This document shows positions 45,925 to 59,419 of a DNA stretch of 64,000 bases, one piece after another. Source of the stretch: Acheta domesticus (Eukaryota > Arthropoda > Insecta > Orthoptera > Gryllidae); the NCBI GenBank assembly GCA_031308135.1, contig JAHLJT010000631.1, positions 190,420,955 through 190,484,954 on the forward strand, given 5' to 3'. The notes beneath the pieces were generated by a model that was not told the DNA's origin, searched no databases, and saw only the letters and a program-made list of their open reading frames with translations. The stretch's first letter is position 1. Every line of letters begins with the position of its first letter. The position numbers were made by a program, and so were the translations under genes.

Positions 45925-46200
45925 TGTTCGTTGGCGTGTGCTGTGGCCGCCGAGAACCTCGCGGGGAGGTGGGGGGAGGCCCCGAGGAGCCGCGGAGCCT
46001 TGTTTTGCTAATCACACAGAAGGCGCCGGAGGCGACAGTTACACAGAGTGGCGCCCTAAGGTGCTAATCCAATTTGCCCGCTGACGAATGCCGCGGCGCA
46101 GAGGCGGCGGCTGCCGGGGAGGCCGTGCGGCGCGCACTGGCCGAAAACGGGATGCCACCGGAACACCTGGGGTGCTCGCTGCGTAACGAACATCCTCACG
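45925..46200. other. CpG-rich island
   Basis: High CpG density in AT-rich surroundings. The 75-codon plus frame at 46074-46301 has no recognisable domain. It may be regulatory or conserved non-coding DNA; this is only inference. Confidence 0.4.
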
Positions 46201-46347
46201 GAATTCTCTGTGGACTTAATGGCCCCGGATTAAACAGACGAAGTATGTCGACCTGTTTTTGTACGCAGAGAAAACATCCATACTCCCTGGTTTCGCGCTA
46301 ATTCCGGGCTTACTCTGCCATAATTATTCTAACACAAAAATAAAGAC

Positions 46348-46382
46348 AGTAGTAATAATAGTAATAATAATAATAATAATTT
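46348..46382. repeat. (AAT)n microsatellite
   Basis: gtaataataataataataat-type run. Confidence 0.9.
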
Positions 46383-47199
46383 ATTGTATGTTATGACAGG
46401 AACCAAGAACTAATATATTATCACATTTCAGAATTGGTAGGAAAAGTAACGATAATAACGGTACAGATGAGGATCCGACGATTATTTCCGGATCAATTTC
46501 ATATTTAATCAATACTGGGTTGCCCCTACTTGTCCTTTCGTCAATTTTTTTACCTTAACCATCATAATCATTCTCCTCTTAGAAAACATCATTCTCCTAT
46601 GAACGAAACTTTGAGGTTCTCAAGAAGGGCTGTGATGACTTACTGCAGTGCAACGGTGAAAGGACAAGAAGTGCCACGAAATTGTTGCGATTATCTTGTA
46701 CCCTCGTAAATTTTTCCATCTTTTGAAATGAACTGGCTCGGCCATATGCGTTCTTATTATTGATCCTAGAATCCTGTTGGGAAACCTTTTTAACTCCATT
46801 TACTTCTGTTCAAAAAGTGAAGGAAAATTTTACTCCTACAGTATCATTTTACACTACTGAAATATCTCAAAATACCAAAGATATTCCGAGGCAAGAAAAC
46901 ATTGCTTGGAATTCTGCACTGAAATATTAAGACATCGTCACATTTTAGAATCGCCACAATTTTATTAAGAATGAACTTATAACAAAATTGTAAATAACGT
47001 TATTCAATGCATCGACTCAAATCAGGTGTTTTTGGTCATTTTCCTTCAAATCATAGATGAATGTAGGATGTTTCCTTATTTCTGGAAATTATCCTCGAGA
47101 GTAATTATAGATTTTATCTCCAAATACAATACTTTGAACAAAATAAATATCAAGAGTGTTGTGATACTGCTTAAACATAACTGATATCTACATGGAATA
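46383..47199. other. No recognisable feature
   Basis: AT-rich DNA. Confidence 0.4.
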
Positions 47200-47480
47200 A
47201 ATGTGAATTCGACGGCGAGTCAAATTTTATGTCCGTGAGAATTCGTCGCCCCATCACTGCCTTCGGAGGTGCTTCCTGGGACCGCAAGGCGAGAGAGCCT
47301 CCGCGGAAAGGCTGAGAGAAAACGGGTGCGGTGGCGCGGCTCCAGAGGTTGAGAAGACCCGCACGCACAAAATGTAGAGCAGCGCAAATTAGGGACGAAA
47401 ACATTCTCTGAGCAGGCGATAAATCTCTATTCGCCGTACCCCCAAGTAGATTCCGATCGCCTACCACAGTTTCTACATGT
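47200..47480. other. Moderately GC-rich patch
   Basis: A 116-codon minus frame (47521-47171) crosses it but shows no recognisable domain or compositional sign of coding. Confidence 0.35.
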
Positions 47481-48840
47481 ACGAGAAATGTTTGCAGGAA
47501 CTCGCTTTCATGTATCATCACAATTCCTGTTTACACTTCTTCATTCTAAAACCTTGGACGTTGATATAAATAAAACAAAAGTTAAAGAATCTAAGAAATG
47601 TACCTCTTTTGGACGCGAAATACCAAGGTTTGTTTTGGTGTACTGTCTCTTTAAATAACATTCGTATAGATTACGTAGGTTCTAGAAATGTTTAATGTGA
47701 CAACAGGACTTAAAATATTACTAAATATAGTTTTTAAACTAAAATAATATGTTTTAGGAAATCGAATTTGTGAATATATTTCTGGCTCACGCTCTTCAAA
47801 AATTCAATATAATCTGCTTTGGAATTCTAGGAAAATCTCAGACATGAAGTTCACATCCTAGTGGAGAGCACTTTTTATAAATTAAAGCAGCTTTTAACGG
47901 ATCATAAGGGACGTGGAGGGGGGGGGGCTGGAAGAGCAGAAAGAGGTGTCGGTAACGGCCGGGCGGGTGACTAGGCGGCGGCCGGACGGAGCAGGGCGGG
48001 AAGCACAGTGCAAGGAATGCAGGATACAGCGGGGCGAGATGGAGCGGGGGCGTAGAAGGGCGGGAGTGAAAATAAAACTTATATCCAATTTTACTTTAGA
48101 TAGAATTCATCTCTATTCTTATTTAATAAATGATTGTGATAATTACGACTAAATACAATGCATCCGCTAGTGTTAAATATACCCGTGGCTGTATGAAAAC
48201 TGAATATAAAAGAATTGTGAATACGGAACATAAAGCACTTACGATAGTGTTTAATTGCTTTACAAGTGCATTTTATTTGGCGTATGACAAAATTATATTT
48301 TCTATCTCATAAGCCCATTTTGCAATTGGTTGTTTGGAGTGCAAAACTGCATTGAAATATTCTAGCATTTTATTCCTTTATTTATTTACTTAATTACTTT
48401 TTAATTATATTTATTTCATAAAATTATTTATTACTAGTGTCCTGGAGCAGCAAATATGGCCGCTTGACATAAAATGGATTTCCAAAACATAGAAGTACGC
48501 TGTTCAAGAACAACAAATAAAATACTCTGGTATCACACTGGAATAAATTAAATATTTTAACGAAAACGCTCTTCAAAAATAATACAAAATAATCAAGAGT
48601 TCATTATATACAAATATATAAAATAAGTTCATTAACGCAACACATGAATTGCATGGCAGACGGTCTCTTCCACGGAGAAAGTAACACGTTCAACTGTAGT
48701 TGCTGAAAGCAATTTTGTGAGGAAGATTTCATGATTCCCAGAAATTTTTGCAGCATTTCAAAGAACAGGATAGAATGAATTAAAATTTCGGCTGTGTTAG
48801 ATTGATTCTCCTTGTTTTTGTTGCCTTTTGTCCTTGTTAA
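47481..48840. other. AT-rich DNA with a small GC patch
   Basis: A GC/CpG patch lies at about 47910-48070, with a G-run at 47917. The rest is AT-rich without recognisable features. Confidence 0.4.
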
Positions 48841-49090
48841 TGGCACTTGATTTCGAGAAGATGGTCGCCCCATGAGTTGGGCAGATGAAGCGTCACCACT
48901 AAATCTGCCGCAGCGATGATGGTGCGGAGGTGGGGAGGGGGAACGAGGTGTTTCATCGCCGGAAGTGCCGCGCGGAGAGCGCAGACGTCTAAATTCTCGC
49001 CATTACAATGATTGTTAGCGCGCCACACCTATTGCAGAAGGCCGTTCGCGACCAACGCGAACTTTCGATTCCCTCCGCGCGATATGCAGT
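48841..49090. other. CpG-rich patch
   Basis: Raised G+C and CpG, with no supported gene. Confidence 0.35.
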
Positions 49091-49136
49091 GAGGATGAGG
49101 CAAAGGTATTCTAAAATTCAGTCTTCTTTATTTACT

Positions 49137-49362
49137 TTTTATTTTTTAAAGTTATTTAAGGTCGCAACATTTAGGTCATAAGCGATAACTATTGGGTTTA
49201 ACGTTAAAGGTAACTGTGAAGATGACATGATATGGTGATGATATGGGGGAAAGGACGAACACAAATACAACTATGCCCAAAGTGGAACTCGAACTCGCGA
49301 TCCTTCGGTCCGAGATCGCTACTCACTTAGCGATCTCTGCCACCGGGGATCGACAAAATTCA
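49137..49362 (-). mobile_element. tRNA-derived SINE, family C
   Basis: On the minus strand the head has a clear box A ggtggcagagatcgctaag and box B gcgagttcgagttcc at tRNA-like spacing. The 3' part reads acgttaaacccaata, then tgacctaaatgttgcgacc, then ttaaataac, an ending common in arthropod SINEs. It is not related to family A. Confidence 0.75.
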
Positions 49363-50345
49363 ATCTTTTCTACGTAAACTACGTGTTTAGCCAATCCCAC
49401 CGTTGTTAAATCATTGGGTGATGTTCAGTTATTGATAAAAGCTATTAGGTGAAAACTAGGAGCTAAGATAATAATTTATTATTTTTCAATTAGTTTTTTA
49501 AATTTTTAAACTGAACATATGTAGAGAGATAATTACAAACATTTTCATTGGATATGTCAACTCCAACCTGGTATTTACAAAACAGCTGTGAACACATTAA
49601 AAACACTATGATGTATCCCAACTCTACATTAATTCTTACATCATCTGTAACAGCTACGTAATATTTGTATTTTTAATTATAGTTTATGTTATAAACTGTA
49701 TTACACTTCGTAATATAGTATTATTATTATTTCGTTCGCCGTTAGTTCAGAGTTTTTCAAAAGATGGTGAAATAATAGGGGGATAGAAGTTGCAATATTA
49801 TAATATTAAGTAACCATTACAACTAGTCCGAAACATCTGTGCTGTTGTAGCACTTCTAGTATCTGGGAATAATATGTCTAGCTAATGTGAACATCTTCGT
49901 TGAAACTTTTCATTAATAATTCTAAAATAGAAATTTGTAATAGTTATTACGGTCTGTACCGATTCAATTACTGATCATTTTTTTGTATACGTTATTTGTT
50001 AATATTGCACTCTTGAACATCCTTCGTAATTCTTTAGATAAGATAATTATTAAATAACCCATTAATCTCTGACGCTAACGACTCTGAAAGTCCGTCATTA
50101 TTAACATAAGCAGGCTTTTAAATTTTAAAAAGGAAAAAAGGAGAATAAAGATCCTCCTCAACCAGCTTTTTCAGGATCAAATAAGCAATGGAAAGGGGAG
50201 TTTCAAAAACTGACAGGTAAATCCATTTTGGGGCTTATGAAGTCTTTTTCCCACACTTTGAAAATTTCCTTTGTTTATCTTACGCTTTTCTATGGAATTC
50301 ATGTTTACCATTCTATTTAAAATCAAACGCTACCTGCCAAATTAA
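49363..50345. other. No recognisable feature
   Basis: AT-rich DNA. Confidence 0.4.
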
Positions 50346-50375
50346 TAACAATAATAATAATAACAATAATAATAT
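50346..50375. repeat. (AAT)n microsatellite, interrupted
   Basis: caataataataataacaataataat. Confidence 0.8.
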
Positions 50376-52684
50376 AATAACCAAATATAACATACTTTTT
50401 GACTTTGCTCAACTTTTTATGGAATGATGTGGATTAATACGATTGTATTCATCAATCCATTACCATTTACATCTTGTCTGCTTCAGTAATTTAGTTCCTC
50501 AGTAAAATAAGACACGTAATCGTCGAAAATGAAAGTACGTAAATGAAGCCCAGTTACCCATTTTATGTAACATATGGAGGACTGAGAAAGAGCACAAGAG
50601 AAAGAAAATGGATTCTCATTTCCAAAGAGTAAAAAAAATATTTGGACGAAAAACAGGAGCGTAGATAATTACTATTCTCTGAGGTCTAAAACACGCCTTG
50701 ACGGACGAGTTGAGTTTTTGCGATGTGAGCCGCTCCACAACTCCTTCCACTGGACGCGGAGTTGAGAGTGAGCGGCGGACAGCCGCAAACACAGCTGTTG
50801 AGGCCGTCTCCAACCTTTGCACCCCGCGCAGGCGCCCATGGGCTGCCGACCGACATAAGAAACGCCCCGCCCCGCCAAAGCCCCCGTCCTACACCGTCGC
50901 ATCTTCGTCACCGCTGACAAAGTGGGCCCTTCTGACCACTCGCAGTATTACGCTGGGATAAAATTATCTCCAAACGGATGACGAGTTTTCTCAGATTTTT
51001 CCAGCAAGCTTATCGACCAACAATATTTTTAACATGTTGAAGAGGTACAAATCAAAAGAAAACTGATCAGGTTAATGGTACTACTGTATCAGGAATGGTC
51101 TGTTTAAGGACACAATTTGAGGGGAGGGGGGAGTGGCTTTCCACATGTTTCAAACGTGCAGAAAACGTGAAGCATATTCCTTCCAGTGATGAGGATTAGG
51201 TATAAGATCATTTATTTTCTCTTATTTTTTATTTAAATTATAATATGAAATTGGAATAATGTAACAGTAACGGTAACAGGAACTTTTGAAGTCACGTTTG
51301 GTTTCAAACACATTCAGGAGGTAGATTATCCATGGGTCATTTTTGTCTTGACTATTTTATCATTGCCAAAATTGTACAATTTACAAGTGTCTTCTATTGA
51401 AACAAAACAGGTGTTCGGAAATAAATTAATAAAAAAATAAAAAATTGCCATTTTGAAGCAAAGAGATCTATTCAGAAAAAAATGTGTGCTAATTGTCTCT
51501 TGAGTTTCACACATTGAATTTAGTACTGTAGCTCTAGAACTTTGAGAAAAACTACAAAAATATTCTTAACGATATCACTAATAGTGCTTTAACACTAAAT
51601 AAATATCATTTTAAATTTTTAAAATTATTTAATATTTTTTCACACAAAGAGTGCAGATACCGGCGCCATATCGTATACTTAACTTGCAAACTTCATGGAT
51701 TCATTTTGTGTTGGAATGAAAGTTCGTTAGGGATTTTGACCTGTACTCTCGTAGGTTGCAGCTGCAAACGGGTTGCAGCTCATTGAATAGGTAGGGGACG
51801 TGGAAGTTTGCCATATAATCGAAACATACTACTTCCTAAATGTCCTTTTTACAACATATTAGACATAGCTGAATCATAGTTCAAATTGTGGTAGTTCTCT
51901 TAACACTTGCTGCTAAGCTTCTGCAAAGAGACTGAATATTAGCTCCAATCAAATACAATAAAATTTCTTCGCTAATGCTTGATCACACAACACCCTAATG
52001 TATTTTTACCACCATCTTACGAAAATATTAATTTCTCGCAATTTATTTCCAGACGTTGTGTTTACTATCAAAGAGCACTCTTCATTTAAATAGGTATTAT
52101 AACATGTCTTGAACTGATAATTATCCGTTATTTTCAGAATGGAGTACATTTAAAAGAGTTAAATAATTAATGTACGTTCCAGTGTTTGATGTTGCAGGAA
52201 CATTTCCTTTCATGATTTTGTGTTCATGTTAAAGTCATCATAAGATGTGGAACGGTATGTGACTGCCGTTGAACATTGCACTTTTTTTCATTTAACCAAC
52301 ATCCATTTTGAAAACGTCTTCATTAGCTTCATAGTTCTGGCATCTTCCCGGGGTTTTCGATATGGGACCTACAGTCTGCCACTTTACGATTGCATGCATT
52401 TGCAACTGATCAACTATGCAGACACCAATATTTTATTGTACGTATCCCGTGTACACAAAAACAATTTCAATTACGTTCTGGAAGCAGACGTTACGTTCAG
52501 AATTTTCTAACCTTTCCTCTATACGTGCTTTGTTCCCTCATTTAACAAAATAAGTTTTGTGGCATCACTTCGTTTATTACTTATTATCAATATTGGTTCT
52601 TCGTCGATGAGAGTAAACATTTAAAAAATACGTATGTATGAATTTTGCATTTTGGGTCGATAGTCTGAATTTACCGGCCAGCTA
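50376..52684. other. AT-rich DNA with one CpG patch
   Basis: A CpG-rich patch lies at about 50690-50935. The rest is AT-rich, with short frames and no recognisable domains. Confidence 0.4.
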
Positions 52685-52940
52685 ATGGTGTCTCTCTCAC
52701 CTGGACCTTGTTAAATTCCCATGCTCGGGGGTAAGAGCGACATGTGGGGAACATGTATTCCCTTCACCGTAACTAGCAGTATCGCCTGCCTGAAATATTC
52801 GTCACACTGCTGCAGAATCTAGGACGATTTTAAAGGTAAGTTACAACTCTATGCTTGCCACGACCGGGAATCGAATCGAACACAGGACCAAACCACGGAA
52901 AGCTAGAACGCTGCCCATGAGCCATCCAAGAGGCACAACT
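52685..52940 (-). mobile_element. tRNA-derived SINE, family B
   Basis: On the minus strand the head has box A tggatggctcatgggcagc and a box B region gttcgattcgattcccgg. The body has agtgtgacgaatatttcagg and acggtgaagggaataca, matching the order in the copy at 43919-44131. Confidence 0.7.
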
Positions 52941-53159
52941 AAAAAAAATATATCATCACTAAAATATAATGAAATTAAATATCCTTGAAGTATATTTTAT
53001 CCTCTTTATCTCCCTGTTCCCTTTGTTCTAATGCCTATGAACAATCTCAATACTCATTTTCGACGCCGTTTATCTGTATTGACACTACCACCCCCCTTCA
53101 TCGCCCTTGTCATGACCGGTGGCTTATCTACCAATACTCCATTACCACATACACGAATA
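52941..53159. other. No recognisable feature
   Basis: AT-rich DNA. Confidence 0.4.
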
Positions 53160-54320
53160 TACTAATAACCGGCTCGGAGAAGCCATGTCACCACCCCACC
53201 CACCCTCCCTGCTCGGCCACGCCCCCTCCCGCTGCCCGCGGGCGCACTCCCCGCAGCGCCTCCTGAGATCGTGTTTGTGTTAAGGCGAGCGCGCTCGAAC
53301 CACCGCCCGCCCGCCCGGCCGCGCCGGAGCCATGCATTATGCATCGGCCGCAAAGCTCAGTCGCCCCGACCCGACCCCACCGGCCACCCGCCGCCTCGTT
53401 CCCACACGGAGGAAACCCCCTCTCCCCCTCCTTCCTCCGAATCCAACCTCGCTCGCTGATCCCAACTCCCCCGTCCCCCAATCCCACTCGACCGGACACT
53501 CGCCGCCACGCTCTCACACGGAAGGAGACCCCCTCCGCCGTCTCTCCTCCTTTCTCCAAATCCTATCTCGCTCGCTGATTTCTCCTCCCCCGTCCATTCT
53601 CTGCCATTCCTCGTCCTTCCTCGATTCTCCATCTTCTTTCTTGTCTCGTTCGCCCCAACCCCACTTGATCGGTCACTCGCCGCCACGTTCCCACACGGGA
53701 GAAGGGCCCGCTATCTCTCTGCCTCTCCCTCCTCCTTTATTACCTCTGGCTCTTGATCCACCCTTTTTCCACTTCGCTCGCTGGTCCCTCTTCCCCTGTA
53801 CCTTCTCAACCGTTCCTCGTCCTTCCTCGATTCCCCTATATCACCCCTCTTATCTCGTTGCGTTTCCATTTTCGTTTCCGTCCTCCTCCTCTCCTTGCTC
53901 GACCCTCCTCTCACGTCTGTCGTACGGCGTTCCTCTTTCCTCTGTCGTCCCTCATCCTTCCTCCATCGATTCTCCTTATCTCTTAATTCGTCCATTTCCC
54001 TTCGCATCACATTTCCTCGTTCCTCCCGTCGCCCCCCCTCTCTCGTACAGCCTTTCTCCCTTTCCCTTCGTCTCTCTTAATTCTTCCTTTTCCCCTTCTA
54101 TATTCCTTATCTCTCACACCATTTCCCTCTTTCCCCCTCTCCAACGCAGTTTCCCCGCGCCCCGATCTCTGTCCCCCACTCTCCTGCTCCCCATCCTCCG
54201 GCGCGCGGCGACACAGGCTGACGGAAGGTGGGCAGATTTTTTTCCCGACCGCGGATGTCTCACGGCGCGGCGTCCCGTCCGACGCGGCCGCCGGAAGGCC
54301 CTATAAATTCCAGACGAATC
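53160..54320. repeat. Pyrimidine-rich GC block with diverged long repeats
   Basis: The block tcggtcactcgccgccacg recurs in diverged form near 53385, 53500 and 53672, each followed by cacacgg and C/T-rich DNA. The 324-codon plus frame is Ser/Pro-rich low complexity. Confidence 0.55.
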
Positions 54321-54434
54321 CGCGTCGGAAGCGAAAAAAGCGAGTGGGCGCTGGCGGAATGTAGGCCGCGGCTGACGACCGACGCGCCGAACATGGCACC
54401 CGCCCCCGCCCGCAAAAACATAGCGCTGCCCGTC

Positions 54435-54730
54435 CTCGCCCATCCCTCGCTCACCCATACCCCGCTCGCCCATCCCCCGCTCGCCCATCCCCCGCTCGCC
54501 CATCCCCCGCTCGCCCATCCCCCGCTCGCCCATCCCCCGCTCGCCCATCCCCCGCTCGCCCATCCCCCGCTCGCCCATCCCCCGCTCGCCCATCCCCCGC
54601 TCGCCCATCCCCCCGCTCGCCCATCCCCCGCCTCGCCCATCCCCCGCTCGCCCATCCCCCGCTCGCCCATCCCCCGCTCGCCCATCCCCCGCTCGCCCAT
54701 CCCCCGCTCGCCCATCCCCCGCTCGCCCCG
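54435..54730. repeat. 15-bp minisatellite gctcgcccatccccc (about 19 units)
   Basis: Near-perfect tandem units. Two single-base insertions near 54611 and 54632 shift the register. The 15-bp period gives pentapeptide repeats (AHPPL on plus, ASGGW-type on minus) that are not evidence of a gene. Confidence 0.9.
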
Positions 54731-54960
54731 CCTCCTCCCGCCTCGCCCGCCATGCCCCGCCCCGTCCCCGCTCGCCCTGTCCCCGCTTGCCCCGCCCCGC
54801 CCTCGCTTTGCCCCGCCCCGGCCCTGCTCGCCCCTCCCCGCCCACCGCGCCACGGTTCGTCACCAACCCCGGTCCGCCCCGCCCCTCAACACGAGAAACG
54901 GACTGCTGCCGCAGCGGTGGCGCCAGGGAAAGGGGGAGGTTGCGAGGAGGAACGTGCCAA
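54731..54960. other. GC-rich tail of the minisatellite block
   Basis: Diverged cgccccgcc-type repeats fading into normal DNA. Confidence 0.5.
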
Positions 54961-55786
54961 GAGAAAGCGGGACATTCTTGCGGTCAAGCACTTTTTAATT
55001 CCATCTTTTTATAAACCTGCATTAACTTCGCAAAACAACAGTTCCTCATTAATGTATTGTACTTAATTTAGGGTTTTCTTCCTTTGACCTCCGGTTTACT
55101 TTCACGGTTACCTACCTAGTCCAGTCAAATAGTAGTTTGGCGGGAGGAAATGTAAAAGTATTTTTATGTATCACTGAGTACGGTTTTGGGGCGATGTGTC
55201 TGAAGTTCAATTTCACCTCCTCATAAAAGTGTTTTTTCAAAACGTTTCTAAAAATTGCAGTAGTTCGCTCATCTTGCTGTTGGTTGTGACTTGAAAAGTA
55301 CAAACGTTTACAGTGATTTCATTATGTGATCGTCTCTCCCTATAAAGCGCATTAAGTAAAATCATCTCAACTTTACATCCACAAAAGACAATCCAGGGTC
55401 TCCTTTGCGACATACTATTGCATCTCATACTTTGAAATAATAGCAGCTGACCAAATGTCATAGTGTTAGCCTTGTTTAATGATTGTTTTTTACACACCAA
55501 GCACCACCGTAGGTTGTAACACAACTTCTTGGTGGAGTCACACTAAAAGTCCAGTATCCAAAGAGTTATTTTTGTATGGTTTGTGAACAACTTTGTCATT
55601 TCCCACCCACTTATGCTAAGAATAAATATTTTAAAATGGGAAAAATTGGATTTGGAAATAATAGTAAGTAGCTGAAAGTTTTATATAAGTTACCCATTAC
55701 AAATAAGCTCAATAAAGCTGCCTTGGGGTCTCATAGAGGTCCTTGGATTCCTTTTTGAGAAGCAAAAATTCCAAGTTTTCTTCTTC
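54961..55786. other. No recognisable feature
   Basis: AT-rich DNA. Confidence 0.4.
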
Positions 55787-56017
55787 TTATTTTTCATCTA
55801 CGGCAAGGATTATTCCTGTTCCACCCTTGATGTCCAAGTTGTCTAATAATCTTGTCCTTGGTCTTTTGACTATTCTTCTGTCTACTGGTACGTAATATGG
55901 TGCTTCTTTAGGTAGTCTATCATCATCCATTAGTGGTATACGGGAATACCAATTTTGTTTCAGCTTTAGTTTTGAATCAAATCTTAAATAAATACGAATA
56001 TCTTTAACATAACCCAT
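55787..56017 (-). pseudogene. Possible retrotransposon C-terminal fragment
   Basis: The segment MDDDRLPKEAPYYVPVDRR, then RPRTRLLDNLDIKG, resembles the linker GRRxxGRPRxRWxDxV often found at the end of LINE-like polymerases. It is short and isolated, so this is a weak call. Confidence 0.25.
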
Positions 56018-57921
56018 ATCTTTAACCCCACAAAATATCCAGTAGCAGTTACAATTTAAAAAAATTAAATTTGTGGGTAAATATTTAATTACATAAATTA
56101 TGTAATTAATGTACTTTCACATTAACGAAAGAAATTGTTTTAAAGAAACAAGTTGAAACAATAGATCCCACCAAGGGAAATGAGAATTTTGACATAGCTT
56201 AGCTGCTACGTCCAATATAAACGTAGTTTCTCACATTATGCGTGAAAATATTAAAAAATAAAGTTTGCCAAATGTTGACGTGTTCTACTGCCTAAGCCAT
56301 TCTTGTAAAGAAAAACACTTGTTTTATCTGAAGAGAAATATTTGATAATTCGTAGCAATGTTATTGTAATTATGTTTGCATAAGACACTTTCCTAAAAAG
56401 TGTGTAGTTTTCTCGTTACAAGTTAAATACCAAAAAATAAGCGAATGTTTGGCTGTTTTTCCAAGTTTTCTTTTTTCAGAAAACATATTAACGCGGTGGC
56501 AATGTTGAAATTTGAATTCAGCATCTCCCAAAAAATCCCATGCTGAATGATAGGGAAAAATAGTTCTATATTTATTTTCCTGAGTTATCTTATTTCCCCC
56601 CACCAAGTGATTGAGTGTATTGAAAATTTCTCGCGTGATCTAGAATTCTGATGCTCTTCATGTACAAAATGTTCACTGGTTCTAAGCAGATAAGAATTAT
56701 AGAAAAAATAACATTTGTAAATTTCGAAACTACAAAAAATATTGAAAGAAAAAGGACTTCTGCAATTCTTTAAAATGTTTCTATTCGCAGAAAAAAATAG
56801 TCAAAAGATACTCACTTGCACAGAATGAAATAGTAGGTCTGTAATAAAATGTAGAAAAACTTTAAAGTATACTTTAAAGACTGTGAGAAAGTATATTCTG
56901 ATTTTTTAATTCTTTATATTATTGTAACTATTACTCATTGTTTGCAAATAAATCAAAATTAATTGTTTGATTTTAGGTATATATATTATTAGTACTTCAG
57001 ATAATGGGAGAGTACGATTATAACAAAGACCTCAGATGAGTAAAGGAAGTTGCAGCGACCTGGATTCTTTGTTCTTGAGAATCATTGACACACTGGACTT
57101 TGCACAAACATTGCAACACGCTTCGAATGTCTGTCCTAAGCCGGTGTCGTGGGTACGGCTTTTCATCTAATCGCTGTTAACACCTTAAGAGTAAAGATTA
57201 CTACAACAGAAATAATACATTGTAGGTTTGCCTGAGTTATATCGAAAAACAGACGCCACAAATGTTGCTTCTCTTTTGCCCGAAACTCGTATTAATATAA
57301 GAAAAGACCACACACTCTAGAGTGTTGGCGTGCTGGAAAACAGTGCCTGAAGGAACTCAGTAGAAGCTTTCTGAAAATAAAAGCTCGAAAACATTTTTAC
57401 TAGGATGTTTCATACGTATTTTAGTGCCAGAAATTGCATTTTTATGAACAGATGACAGCGGAAGAGAATTACTCAGGAATATTTTCGTAAGTACGCAATA
57501 TTTGGAGCTTTTGTTAAGTTAATTCCGTGTAAGTTGAGGCTTTACCTTACATTCTAGTCCGTTCCGTAGCTTTCTAACAAACTCCTTCGCACGTACGTAT
57601 ATCTCTTGCATGTTCTACGAACTCGAAACTGGGCTCTCAGCCAGAGCCACTTTGAACTTGCATTACAAGGCCTCCTCCATCTGGTTCGAGATCAGGGTGT
57701 AAAGGAAGACCATAGGGGGTAAGGAAGAGGATATAATAGCTTAGGCGCGATTACTAGAAGTAGAGAAACTTTATTATTTTATTCCACAAGCTAACAATGT
57801 AAATGTACATTGTATTGCTACTAAAAATATTTTACAAGGCTAAAAATAGTTATTTATGATTTATCATTCCTGAGTGTAAATTATTATACACACCAATTTA
57901 ACTATAGCTTCACTTTCATGT
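56018..57921. other. No recognisable feature
   Basis: AT-rich DNA. Confidence 0.4.
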
Positions 57922-58038
57922 CACGAGTTGGAAGGAGAGGGGGACATTGTTATCCAATCGGGAGATCCAATACAAAAATTTTGGTTCTAACGAAGCTCCC
58001 AATTGGATGACAGTGTTCCCCTCTCCTTCCAGCTCGTG
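57922..58038. mobile_element. Foldback MITE, 117 bp, copy 1
   Basis: The left arm cacgagttggaaggagaggg, then attgttatccaat, is complementary to the right arm attggatgacagtgttc, then ccctctccttccagctcgtg. A related copy in the same orientation is at 62287-62402. Confidence 0.75.
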
Positions 58039-59419
58039 ACCTTGATGTGCAGCTATGTTTAAGTCGAAGTATAAACGATGATTGGATTCCAAAAACTCTT
58101 TTTTCTCCTAATCACTTAATCTCTGACAACTGACACGAGATAAGACCATGCCATCTACATTCAAATCAGTCGCCGTCACCACCTTGCCCATTTCATCGTC
58201 TTGTCATTTTACATCAGCAATGTTTTTTCTTCTTTCCTAAGGACTGGGTTTGTGTCTCTATCAGTCTTCTTCTAATCATTCAGTAGCGCTGCTCAATTGG
58301 AAGGACCTGTTGAAAAAAAATTATCATCCACGGATGTCGGTCTCTGATTTATGTTGCTAGAATCAATAATTTCCTACATTCACTATTAAAAAATGTCTAT
58401 AGTTGATTCATCATACTCTTTCATCGACAGAGTTCTCATCCTCATGAAGCAATAGGCGATTATTCAGTGTTTATTCTGCTATCGTAAAGAAAAGGTTATT
58501 TTATCTGTCCACCGTACCATATGCTGATTCTCAATTTATGTCACATCAGTATAATTAAAGGAGCAAAATATTAATTATTGTTGAAGTGACTTAGTATCAA
58601 CCATTTACTCACTAATTTCTGTCAGTATTTGCCAAAATGGAAAAGAAATACTGGAAAGAAAAGACTCTCCTTTTGCTAATATTTTCAGCGTTTTTGTTAC
58701 ACCACGAAAATGGAACATGGCATCCCTGTGATTAATAACACTGAGATAACTATCTAGCAAGATAAACGTTTAAACATCTACCGACCAAATTTTAAACGCG
58801 ATTGATAATATACTTCATAATACAATTAAAGTAAAATAAAGAAGTTAGCGTCTGAGATATCATAAGTTAAAAACTATAAAAGAAATCAAATAAAAAATAC
58901 ATGTAAAAAAGAAAAAAATATCATACTTAAACAAAAAGAACATTGTATTCATACCCATGGTCGCAACCAGAAGTATATGAGACCAAATAGTAGTAGTGTA
59001 CTGTTGGTTTGAGAAAGTCTTATTATCATTATAATAAATATACAGTATAAATAGCGATGCTTATTGAACCCAATGGCCATACGTAGTTTTCATCAAGGTT
59101 AGTAGTTTTCTTCGCAGTGAAGAAATGAATTAGTTGATCTATATGAGACTCACAAAATGCCAAATTCTATTTAGTGTTCTCTTTCCTTTCCTGTTTTCCT
59201 GACCTGGAGCAGCTGCGGTAAGAATTCAAGTACAAAGATATTAAAAGTATGAAGCAGAATATAAAATATGTTGAAATTATTGTCAGTGTTTTCCGAGTTG
59301 GTAATAAAAGAAAGTCTGAGATTATACAAATACTGTTTATAATAAACGAGTTAAGCAGTCGAATTATTTAAACCACGATTTTCGGAAATTGTAAAAAATT
59401 CGTTAGGATTAACAAGAGC
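58039..59419. other. No recognisable feature
   Basis: AT-rich DNA. Confidence 0.4.

Noticed and set aside
47171..47521. 116-codon open frame on the minus strand
   Set aside because: No recognisable domain; crosses a GC patch where chance frames are longer.
49280..49362. Functional tRNA gene, suggested by good A and B boxes
   Set aside because: The head continues into a SINE body with a known type of 3' end, and the cloverleaf stems are not convincingly paired. The same applies at 9911, 18413, 34592, 43919 and 52685.
53332..54306. 324-codon Ser/Pro/Leu-rich frame
   Set aside because: Compositional artefact of a C/T-rich block with internal repeats; no recognisable domain.
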